Shown: one piece after another, positions 38,764 through 46,609 of the stretch
Layout: every line of letters begins with the position of its first letter
How positions within the stretch are numbered: the first letter of the stretch is position 1
Assembly: GCA_045589595.1 (NCBI GenBank)
Contig: JAZNPK010000039.1
Location: forward strand, 1-64,000
DNA: 64,000 bases
DNA from: SIG77 sp045589595
GTDB taxonomy: Bacteria; Verrucomicrobiota; Lentisphaeria; Victivallales; UBA1829
Reading direction: 5' to 3'
Translations under genes and position numbers: made by a program
The notes under the pieces: model-generated
Told to the model about the DNA's origin: nothing
The model's input: the letters and a program-made list of their open reading frames with translations, nothing else
Databases searched by the model: none

Positions 38764-41481
38764 ATGCTTACAAAAGAGACAACACACAAATTATTTGATA
38801 TGATGAGCCATGAGGAATACACTAAAGACCATACCAACAATGTATTGATGGGGAAGGTTAATTTAATGCTGTATTCTGCTCTTGGAGAACCTTATTTTTT
38901 TGAATGTTTCCCATCGGCAATTCCTAAAGGCAATCATTACGAATTTAAGGATTATTTGATTTTCCGCCGTCCGCAAGCGATTAAAGATGTTGTTCAAATA
39001 GATAATTATTCAGAATTTCAAAAAGCAGCGAAAGATTTTATTGGAAAAGATATCGACAACCCGAATATGTTAACAATTTTGGAAATGTTGAAATCCGATA
39101 TGGGAAAACTTGATAAAGCACATGGCTTTCTTGATGCCAGTATCTTATTAACAGCTAAACTTGCAAGATTTCTCCGTCGCCAGAGATATATGCCCGGAGA
39201 TATTGTTCATGTTGATGAAAAGCTCGAAGATTTAAATATGTCGTTGCTTGATTTGTATTGCGAACAGGAGGAATTGCAAGATAATTTAGATGCCGCCAGA
39301 ATATTGGCAAACAAATTTAAAATTTCTCTGGAAGATCCTTTTGAAAAGGTCAATTTTGATCATCGGACAAGGTGGTCTCAAGTAAGTCAAAGTGTCGTAT
39401 ATAAAGATATTGAAGAAGATGAAAATGTTATCACATTTCTGGATAATCAATCTATTACAGGGAGAATATTTCTACAAGATAACAAAATAGATAGCGTCGA
39501 AACCTACTGGAGTAAGAGTATTGACCAGACACCTTGTCGCGTTATTTCAGTTCCTTGGCAGGATAAAATACCGCTTTACAATTTGAATTCAATACGAAAA
39601 TCCGAACGATGTACTGCGGTTATTGTTTGTGATTCTTTGACCGCTGCACATAGGTATTCCATGGAATCAAAGCTGAAGATACGGAAACTTCAGGATAGAA
39701 TTGTTGAATTGAAACATCAGGATCGTTATAAAAATCATTTACAGCCACTTTATGACAAGCTATGGCAGGACATTGAGCCGCAATTACAAAAAAAGTTTCC
39801 TGAATATGAACAAAATTATCCAGGTAATTTTAATTCTAGCAATATGATGTCAGAAGGTAGAAACACTAAATTTTCTTCGCAATTTGAATATGCATTCTTT
39901 TGTGTAACGACTTTGGACGATATTGATTACATGAGTGATGACGAGAATTTTCATATTAATTTTAACAAATATAAAAATATACGCAACCTGCCATTACTAC
40001 TGAATTGTTTATTTAAACCTTACAACGAACGCCGTAGCAAATTCAAGCAGAATCCCCAACCAACATCAGGCATATTTCCTACTTATATCAACGAAGAATT
40101 TGATGTTTTTGCGCATTGTGTGTCTCTGATTAAAGAAGGTATTGAAAAACAAAAAGCAGATGATAAAAAAGAATTGCAGCAACTTGAGCAGGAGCTTGGG
40201 AAATTAACTGACATTGTTGTTACCAGTTGGTACGGCAAGGATAAAACTATTGACAAGGTAGACTTGCGACCGCTTCGCAATAAATCTGCAATATATTATT
40301 TGTTTGATCCAAGCAAAACAGAATCTGTTGCTGCGGCTTTAGGATTTTATACATATTTGAAACAGCTGTTGGGTAGTGAAGAAATTTTCCCTCGACTATT
40401 TTTAGTACAGCCTTGCAAAAAAGAGTATTTTAAACCGGAAAAGTTGAAAGAGTTGGCAACGCAGCTTGAAATAAAAATGCCGAAGTTAACAGACTCAAAA
40501 GAATTTGCAGACAGTATCACTTTTGACGATGAATCTTTAAAATGTGAAGAGGAGAAGTTTATTTTTGAACCACTGTTCCGCCGTAGAAGCATCAGTATGA
40601 TTTACAGTGAACCTAATGTAGGTAAAACATTCTTTGCCCAAAGTTTGGCGTTGGCAATGGTTCATGGTGCAAATTTATTTGATATGCGTTCACCGACATG
40701 GAAAGCGGTTAAAAACAAAACATTACGGGTTTTATATATCGACAGCGAAATGAGCAAGGGAAGTTTTTTTAAACGCTTACGGATGCTGAAAGATTTTTAC
40801 TCCCGGCAATACAAGGGAACTGATGTCCCGATGTTGAAATACAAATTAGTCGCAAAAAGCGACTGGAATTTGGCAGGCGAAAATCCCAAACATCGGGATA
40901 TGGTATCGAAAATGCTTAACCTTGGCACAACGGAACAAATAGACTTTGTAATATTCGATAATCTTTCCACTTTAACCGGCGGCAGTGACAGTCAAAAAAA
41001 CTGGATGACTTTCTTTGCCTGGCTTCGCCAGTTGTCAAATGCTGGAGTAGCCTCCTGCTGTTTGCATCACAGCGGCAAAAATGGTGATCAACGCGGCACA
41101 AGTCTTCGATCTGCTACTCTTGATAATGTCATCCGATTAAGACGGGCTCTTGAAGAGGATAATTCAATTTCATTGACAGTTACAGTCGAAAAAGCCAGAG
41201 ATGTTTCAAAGACTGATTTACAACCGTTGCATATTAAATTGGTTAAGTCAAAGCATAAAGGCGGCAGCGAGGACAAACAGGAATGCTGGCGGTGGGTAAC
41301 AATGCTCGCAAATGGAAAAGAATCGCTGGATGTTAAAGAACGTAATCTGAAAATCAAAACTTTATATGATTTGAAATTATTGTCAAATAAAGCGATAGCA
41401 GATTTCTTCGGTATGGAGGAAAGTACATTAAAGCACTACTTGCCAAGTATAAAAAAGGGAATGCCGATTTGCAATAAGTAG
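38764..41481 (+). CDS. RepA-like AAA/RecA-fold ATPase with a long novel N-terminus
   Basis: A 905-residue protein. The C-terminal third is a hexameric-helicase-type ATPase of the RepA/AAA_25 group: SEPNVGKTFF with K621-T622 is Walker A, FVIFDNL is Walker B, and LHHSGKNGDQRGTS matches the downstream motif of the group. A helix-turn-helix-like segment (LLSNKAIADFFGMEESTLKHYL) ends the protein. Residues 1-590 match no family I recognise; they hold charged helical stretches around 130-200 and 420-460. Probably the element's replicative helicase or loader. Its base composition is clearly AT-richer than host genes. Confidence 0.75.
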   Translation: MLTKETTHKLFDMMSHEEYTKDHTNNVLMGKVNLMLYSALGEPYFFECFPSAIPKGNHYEFKDYLIFRRPQAIKDVVQIDNYSEFQKAAKDFIGKDIDNPNMLTILEMLKSDMGKLDKAHGFLDASILLTAKLARFLRRQRYMPGDIVHVDEKLEDLNMSLLDLYCEQEELQDNLDAARILANKFKISLEDPFEKVNFDHRTRWSQVSQSVVYKDIEEDENVITFLDNQSITGRIFLQDNKIDSVETYWSKSIDQTPCRVISVPWQDKIPLYNLNSIRKSERCTAVIVCDSLTAAHRYSMESKLKIRKLQDRIVELKHQDRYKNHLQPLYDKLWQDIEPQLQKKFPEYEQNYPGNFNSSNMMSEGRNTKFSSQFEYAFFCVTTLDDIDYMSDDENFHINFNKYKNIRNLPLLLNCLFKPYNERRSKFKQNPQPTSGIFPTYINEEFDVFAHCVSLIKEGIEKQKADDKKELQQLEQELGKLTDIVVTSWYGKDKTIDKVDLRPLRNKSAIYYLFDPSKTESVAAALGFYTYLKQLLGSEEIFPRLFLVQPCKKEYFKPEKLKELATQLEIKMPKLTDSKEFADSITFDDESLKCEEEKFIFEPLFRRRSISMIYSEPNVGKTFFAQSLALAMVHGANLFDMRSPTWKAVKNKTLRVLYIDSEMSKGSFFKRLRMLKDFYSRQYKGTDVPMLKYKLVAKSDWNLAGENPKHRDMVSKMLNLGTTEQIDFVIFDNLSTLTGGSDSQKNWMTFFAWLRQLSNAGVASCCLHHSGKNGDQRGTSLRSATLDNVIRLRRALEEDNSISLTVTVEKARDVSKTDLQPLHIKLVKSKHKGGSEDKQECWRWVTMLANGKESLDVKERNLKIKTLYDLKLLSNKAIADFFGMEESTLKHYLPSIKKGMPICNK

Positions 41482-41511
41482 ACATGACTTATTGCAAGCT
41501 GAAATCATATG

Positions 41512-41548
41512 GCACAGGAGCTTCAGGGGGCTCTTGTGCTATATTTTT
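41512..41548 (+). terminator. Terminator after the RepA-like gene
   Basis: GCACAGGAGC (41512-41521) pairs with GCTCTTGTGC (41530-41539) with one G-U, followed by TATATTTTT. A separate 9-bp perfect inverted repeat (GCAATAAGT/ACTTATTGC, 41471-41495) overlaps the gene's stop codon. Confidence 0.7.
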
Positions 41549-41710
41549 ATGCTTTAATAACATTTGTTGTTCTGGGTATATATGTAATGTATAAAGCATA
41601 TAATAAATTTATATAAACAAATATCAATCAATTCATTAAGAATACAAACTGTATATTTTATTACAAACAACTATCCTCATATAACCCTTAAAAAAACGAA
41701 AGGAGTTTAT
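41549..41710. other. AT-rich region before the Gp2-like gene
   Basis: No gene. More than three quarters A/T with runs such as TTTATATAAACAAATA; located directly before a replication-initiator-like gene, it is a plausible origin region, but no iterons or nick-site hairpin stand out. Confidence 0.3.
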
Positions 41711-42412
41711 ATGAGAAGTACAATCATTTATGGTCCGACTTATACAGTCGGAGGTCGTGAACTGCCGCTTTACAACGGAGAACATTCAGAACAGGGATTT
41801 ATAAAAGAAATCCTGGATATGGGACTGAAAATTTTCAGTGATTATCAAATCGCACACAATAAAGTTCTATTCTTTACTGTAACTTTGAAATTCCCAGTGA
41901 TGTTCAATTTTGAAACTCTGGATAACGTTGCAATTGTTCAGTTTTGTCATGAAATGTACCGCCAGCTTACGGCTCAGGGTTTTGATCCGGCGTACTTCTG
42001 GGTAAGGGAACGGGATACATCGTATCATAATCATTTTCATTTGGCAATATGGCTAAACGGATCTGTTACACAACATCCACAACGCAGCATAGAAATAATT
42101 AAGAATGTGTGGGATAAGTGTGTCAGAATAACCGGCTGCGTCCATTTTGCCAATGCATACGATCACTTCGTTATGTTAAGGCGACCGGTAGATGCTGCAA
42201 AAGATAATGGAGAGAATTGGAGACAATTCCTGACAGCGTATAAAACATTTTCATATTTTGCAAAAGTCTATTCTAAAGAAATGGATCTGACATCCAATTG
42301 TCGGCATTATGGTTATTCGCAGCCGAAAAAAGTAGATCATTACATGATATTTGAGGATTGGAAAGTTCCGGAGAAATATAGAAAGAAATTCAATGATGGT
42401 ACGGTAGTGTAA
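41711..42412 (+). CDS. Inovirus Gp2/YagK-YfjJ-like replication protein
   Basis: A 233-residue protein resembling the YagK/YfjJ C-terminal domain and inovirus Gp2 group found in prophage-like elements. The SYHNHFHLAIWLNG stretch has the His-x-His spacing seen in rolling-circle initiators of the HUH type, and tyrosines in YFAKVYSKEM could serve as nucleophile. If so it nicks an origin to start element replication. A strong AAAGGAG site precedes the ATG and a perfect terminator follows, so it is a single-gene unit. Catalytic assignment is inference. Confidence 0.65.
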   Translation: MRSTIIYGPTYTVGGRELPLYNGEHSEQGFIKEILDMGLKIFSDYQIAHNKVLFFTVTLKFPVMFNFETLDNVAIVQFCHEMYRQLTAQGFDPAYFWVRERDTSYHNHFHLAIWLNGSVTQHPQRSIEIIKNVWDKCVRITGCVHFANAYDHFVMLRRPVDAAKDNGENWRQFLTAYKTFSYFAKVYSKEMDLTSNCRHYGYSQPKKVDHYMIFEDWKVPEKYRKKFNDGTVV

Positions 42413-42499
42413 ATTTGACAGTTACATGCTTAATTTTGATTAAAAATCCTTGATTTAAGCCTAAAGCTGTCATGCTTTCAAGATCCTCAAAATATGCTG

Positions 42500-42539
42500 A
42501 AATCACTTCCGCAGTCCCCTTGTATTGCGGAAGTGATTT
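42500..42539 (+). terminator. Terminator after the Gp2-like gene
   Basis: AAATCACTTCCGC (42500-42512) pairs perfectly with GCGGAAGTGATTT (42527-42539); 14-base loop. The stem is symmetrical and could work in both directions. Confidence 0.7.
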
Positions 42540-42721
42540 CGCTTGTGTTTATGGCTGAAACATCAGGCAAATCCTTGCTGTTTTTATGTCATTTAAGACT
42601 TCGTTTCAAATCATGCCTTTGAATGATGTACGCTGAATAAATGGTAGTTGTCGGATTGTCATATTTAATTACAATCACACTACTTAATATATCTAACCCT
42701 AAAAATAACAAGGAGTCAAAA

Positions 42722-43279
42722 ATGAAAGAACAATCTGAATGTAAAATGCTTTATTCAGAAGATGAGTACGAAGCCTGCAAAAAACATTACTATGAGCAAA
42801 TCGGTCCACTGCTGTATGTATGTAAAAATCCCTTGGGTTCAAAATTTCGTGTGGATATTTTTGTGATCGGACCGACAACAGAATGTCCCTGTCAACGCTT
42901 GGTTACTTGCGGAATGGGAGCTATAAAGATGAATATCCCAAAAGAATTGCAAAATATTGCTTATGATCGTGTCGAAATCATCTTTACATTGCCGTATGGA
43001 TTTGCAATTAAAGAAGAAGACTTGAATGATGAAACATTCTTCTGTCCCGCATTTCATATGCTGTTGGATATAGCATTAACTCCCTATCGCGGTAAATTGT
43101 GGCTGGGGCCGGGGCATCAAATTTTTTATAATGGGGACTGTTATGAAAATCCAGATATCGAGTTCGTTTATTTTGATGCTCCGCACTATCCGCAGTCTGT
43201 ACAATACATAGACTTGCCGAATGGCAAGACAGTACGATTGCTTGAAGCAATTCCGGTCTTTTACCTTAACATAAAATAA
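42722..43279 (+). CDS. Suppressor-of-fused (SUFU) domain protein
   Basis: A 185-residue protein. CQRLVTCGMGAIKMNIP followed by RVEIIFTLPYGF is the signature of bacterial SUFU-domain proteins, which are common in polymorphic-toxin immunity neighbourhoods and in mobile islands. I start at 42722, where AAGGAG lies seven bases upstream; an upstream in-frame ATG at 42641 has no ribosome site. No partner toxin is visible next to it. It sits alone between two terminators, so it is probably independently expressed. Confidence 0.7.
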   Translation: MKEQSECKMLYSEDEYEACKKHYYEQIGPLLYVCKNPLGSKFRVDIFVIGPTTECPCQRLVTCGMGAIKMNIPKELQNIAYDRVEIIFTLPYGFAIKEEDLNDETFFCPAFHMLLDIALTPYRGKLWLGPGHQIFYNGDCYENPDIEFVYFDAPHYPQSVQYIDLPNGKTVRLLEAIPVFYLNIK

Positions 43280-43285
43280 CCTCGC

Positions 43286-43320
43286 TCCTTCTGCAAGGCA
43301 ACCACCTTGCAGAGGGATAT
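43286..43320 (+). terminator. Terminator-like hairpin after the SUFU gene
   Basis: TCCTTCTGCAAGG (43286-43298) pairs with CCTTGCAGAGGGA (43305-43317) with one G-U, followed by an AT-rich TATTTATT. Confidence 0.6.
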
Positions 43321-43655
43321 TTATTCAAATTTTCATCCAAAATTCCCACACAAACCCTGCTGTATTTCTGGTTATTTTGAATTTATTTCAAAATGTATAT
43401 TTAGCAATAAATTTAAATTACTCGGTTTATGGTACGTTAATATTTTAGAATAGACATTGATACAACAATCATTCAAAATTTGAATTTATCCCCTTTCTGC
43501 ATAAAAGTTGCAGGGAGGGGATAAGTTTATTGCAGAATGAATGGAGAAAATAAAGATTTGTTCCGAAAAGTCGAACTCTTTACTTGAAATTTGCGATATT
43601 GGGTTTAATTTATGTATGAAGAGTAAATTTTGTACCAATATGGAGATTGTTTAAT
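43321..43655. other. Intergenic region before the restriction cluster
   Basis: No gene. It holds a 15-base palindrome ATTCAAAATTTGAAT (43471-43485) and immediately after it a 16-bp hairpin with two G-U pairs (43486-43501 with 43509-43524). The pair looks like a regulatory site and leader structure for the downstream regulator-mod operon. Confidence 0.4.
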
Positions 43656-43880
43656 ATGGTGGTGTCGTATAAACGGCTTTGGCATTTGCTGATCGATAAG
43701 AATATGAATAAAACGGATCTCAAGCGGGCAACCGGGATCAGTTCATCTACTTTGGCGAATATGGTTGCCGGGAAGAATGTCAGTATGGATGTGCTGCTGA
43801 AGATCTGCGATAAGCTCCAGTGCGATTTCTCCGATATTGTTGAAGCAGTCCCGGATATGGAGGTCAGCAATGGCAAATAA
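43656..43880 (+). CDS. XRE-family helix-turn-helix regulator
   Basis: A 74-residue Cro/CI-type protein: NKTDLKRATGISSSTLANMV is the helix-turn-helix. It overlaps the start of the type III modification gene by 11 bases, so it is positioned like the controller proteins that time restriction-modification expression. A GGAG site lies ten bases before the ATG. Related small XRE proteins with the CDKLQCDFSDI ending occur widely in Firmicute-like mobile elements. Confidence 0.85.
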   Translation: MVVSYKRLWHLLIDKNMNKTDLKRATGISSSTLANMVAGKNVSMDVLLKICDKLQCDFSDIVEAVPDMEVSNGK

Positions 43881-45579
43881 ACTGGAATTGACTTGGGTTG
43901 GCAAAGAGGAAAGAATCGAAGTTGAACCGCGGATTTTGATTGAAGTTCCTGACAAATCTTTCTCTGAATCTGCCGATGATCTGCTGACGGCGGCAACGTT
44001 TGACAATATGCTTATCCACGGCGACAATCTCCTTGCTCTGAAAGCTCTGGAAAGCAAATTTGCAGGTCAGGTCAAGTGCATCTACATTGATCCTCCGTAC
44101 AATACTGGTAATGCATTTGAGCATTATGATGACAATCTTGAACACTCAATATGGTTAAATTTAATGCGTCCCAGATTGGAAATTCTGCATAATTTACTTT
44201 CTGAAGATGGCACTATATGGATCCAGATTGATGATGAAGAACAAGCGTATTTGAAGGTTCTGTGCGATGAAGTTTTGGGGCGAGCAAATTTTGTACAGAT
44301 GATTTCGGTAAAAAGAGCATCGCCAGCTGGCTTTAAGGTAATAAATCCCGGTCCTTTAACAGTGACTGACTATATCTTATTATACGCCAAAGACAAACAA
44401 AAAATGCAATATTTTCCACAGCGCATCCCAGTTACTTATGATGATAATTATGATTTGCTGATAGAAAACCCACAGCAGCCTCCGGCAGAATGGACATTTA
44501 AGAAATTGGTCGATATTCTGTATGAAAAATTTGGCTTCAAGGATTGGAAGGATGCAAAAAAAGCATGGGGATCTAATTGGAAGGATGTAAGAAATGGCTT
44601 GTTAGGAGATATTGCCCTAGAATATGCAGAAAGTGTAGTATCAGTTAGAGACCCACATAAGCCATCAGATATGCTAAAACAAAAATTGGCAGAATCGAAA
44701 GAAACACCATGGAAAGTAATCGTAATTGAAAGAGAAAATTATAATCCAATCTATGTTCTTAATGGTGGGTCACTTTCCTTTTATAAGGAAAAACTGCGTA
44801 ATATTGACGGAACCCTTGTGCCGACTGAATTGTTGACAGATTTTTGGGCAGACATCAATTTCGCAGGAATTGCAAAAGAAGGTGGTGTAAAATTTAAAAA
44901 CAGCAAAAAACCAGAAATGTTAGTCAGGAGAGTTCTTGACCTTGCCACCAATCCCGGTGATTTAGTTTTGGATTCCTTTTTGGGATCAGGTACAACTGCG
45001 GCGGTTGCCCACAAGATGGGGCGGCGATGGATCGGTATTGAGATGGGGGATCACGCCTATACCCACTGCAAAGTCCGTATGGATAAAGTCATAAAAGGCG
45101 AAGATTCCGGCGGTATTACCAAAGCAGTCAAATGGACCAAAGGCGGCGGGTACAAGTTCTATGAACTTGCTCCGACACTCATCAAACTGGATGCTTTCGG
45201 AGAACCGGTCATCAATAAAGAGTACGATGCTGACCGTCTGGCGGCTGCTGTGGCTCTTCACGAGGGATTCAACTATCAGCCCGATGCGGAATGTTTCTGG
45301 AAACAATCTGTCGGCAATGAGCAGTCCTATCTTTTTGTTACCACGACTCATATTTCCGCCCAGCATCTGGATGCTATCAAAAACACGATGCAGGATGGGG
45401 AATTTCTGATTATCGCCTGCAAATCTTTTGATCAGGGCATTGAAAAGGCGTATAAGGAAATCTCGATCAAAAAGATTCCGCAAATGCTCCTTGACCGCTG
45501 CAAATTCGGTGTGGCAGATTACAATCTCAATATCGTTAATCCTCCTGTTTATGAGGATGAGGAGGAATGCAATGACTAA
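43870..45579 (+). CDS. mod: Type III restriction-modification system, modification subunit (N6-adenine methyltransferase)
   Basis: A 569-residue beta-class DNA methyltransferase: D74-PPYNTG80 (motif IV) precedes DSFLGSGTT at 368-376 (motif I), the order for this class. The central residues of about 150-350, between the two motifs, form the target-recognition region and are encoded by visibly AT-richer DNA than both ends. The start at 43870 has GGAGG six bases upstream. Mod recognises the site alone and, with Res, forms the restriction complex. It overlaps the RhuM-like gene by eight bases. Confidence 0.92.
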   Translation: MANKLELTWVGKEERIEVEPRILIEVPDKSFSESADDLLTAATFDNMLIHGDNLLALKALESKFAGQVKCIYIDPPYNTGNAFEHYDDNLEHSIWLNLMRPRLEILHNLLSEDGTIWIQIDDEEQAYLKVLCDEVLGRANFVQMISVKRASPAGFKVINPGPLTVTDYILLYAKDKQKMQYFPQRIPVTYDDNYDLLIENPQQPPAEWTFKKLVDILYEKFGFKDWKDAKKAWGSNWKDVRNGLLGDIALEYAESVVSVRDPHKPSDMLKQKLAESKETPWKVIVIERENYNPIYVLNGGSLSFYKEKLRNIDGTLVPTELLTDFWADINFAGIAKEGGVKFKNSKKPEMLVRRVLDLATNPGDLVLDSFLGSGTTAAVAHKMGRRWIGIEMGDHAYTHCKVRMDKVIKGEDSGGITKAVKWTKGGGYKFYELAPTLIKLDAFGEPVINKEYDADRLAAAVALHEGFNYQPDAECFWKQSVGNEQSYLFVTTTHISAQHLDAIKNTMQDGEFLIIACKSFDQGIEKAYKEISIKKIPQMLLDRCKFGVADYNLNIVNPPVYEDEEECND

Positions 45580-46609
45580 AAAAATGCAAATCCGCAACAG
45601 TACGGCGGACTTCCTCGTTTTCGCTAAAGAAAATAACTCATCTGACACCATTGAAGTCCGGGTTCAGGACGGCAATGTGTGGCTTACCCAAAAGGCAATC
45701 GGGCAGTTGTTTGATATTGATCGCTCGGTAGTTACCAAGCATTTACAGAATGTCTTTGCCGACGGGGAGCTGGTCGAAAGTTCAACTTGTGCAAATTTTG
45801 CACAAGTTGCTGATAACGGCAAGACCTATCAGTATAAATTCTACGGTTTGCCCGCAATTATCGCAGTCGGCTATCGGGCTAAATCCCCTCGTGCAACCGA
45901 GTTCCGGCAATGGGCTACCCGTGTTTTGGAAACCTTTACAAAACAGGGATATGTTCTGGATAAAGAACGGCTGATAAATGGTAAGATTTTTGACGATGAT
46001 TACTTTGAACACCTGATCAGTGAAATTCAGGAGATCCGGGCAAGTGAACGCCGTTTCTACCAGAAGATCACCGATCTTTACGCTACTGCTGCTGATTATG
46101 ACCGCAACAGCGATATTACCAAAACCTTTTTTGCAACCGTTCAAAACAAAATGCACTTTGCCGTTCACCACAGTACCGCTGCCGAATTGATCGTTGAGCG
46201 TGCCAATCACAAAAGTTTGAATATGGGCTTGACCACCTGGAAAAACGCTCCGGACGGTAAAATTGTCAAAGCAGATGTTTCCGTCGCCAAAAATTATCTC
46301 AAAGATCAGGAGCTTGCCGAACTCAATGAAATCGTAACCATGTATCTGGATTATGCGATTCGTCAGGCTCGGCGGCATATCCCAATGATGATGGCAGAGT
46401 GGGCAGGTAAACTGGATGCTTTTCTGCAATTCAACGAAGCTGATCTTTTGACCAATGCCGGGAAAGTTAGTGCTGAAGTTGCCAAACAGTTTGCCGAAAG
46501 TGAATTTGAAAAATACCGGGTGATTCAGGATTACATGTATAAAAGCGATTTTGACCGTCTGCTGGAAGAAAGTCAGGATTTGCCGGGAACGCAGGAGGAT
46601 GACAAATGA
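45572..46609 (+). CDS. RhuM-family protein
   Basis: A 345-residue Virulence_RhuM-family protein. WLTQKAIGQLFDIDRSVVTK is the conserved N-terminal segment and resembles a helix-turn-helix; RAKSPRATEFRQWATRVLE is the second family block. The name comes from a Salmonella island gene and the biochemical role is unknown. Placed between mod and res with overlaps of eight and four bases, it is translationally locked into the restriction operon, so a role in regulating or protecting the system is reasonable. GGAGG precedes the start. Confidence 0.85.
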   Translation: MTKKMQIRNSTADFLVFAKENNSSDTIEVRVQDGNVWLTQKAIGQLFDIDRSVVTKHLQNVFADGELVESSTCANFAQVADNGKTYQYKFYGLPAIIAVGYRAKSPRATEFRQWATRVLETFTKQGYVLDKERLINGKIFDDDYFEHLISEIQEIRASERRFYQKITDLYATAADYDRNSDITKTFFATVQNKMHFAVHHSTAAELIVERANHKSLNMGLTTWKNAPDGKIVKADVSVAKNYLKDQELAELNEIVTMYLDYAIRQARRHIPMMMAEWAGKLDAFLQFNEADLLTNAGKVSAEVAKQFAESEFEKYRVIQDYMYKSDFDRLLEESQDLPGTQEDDK

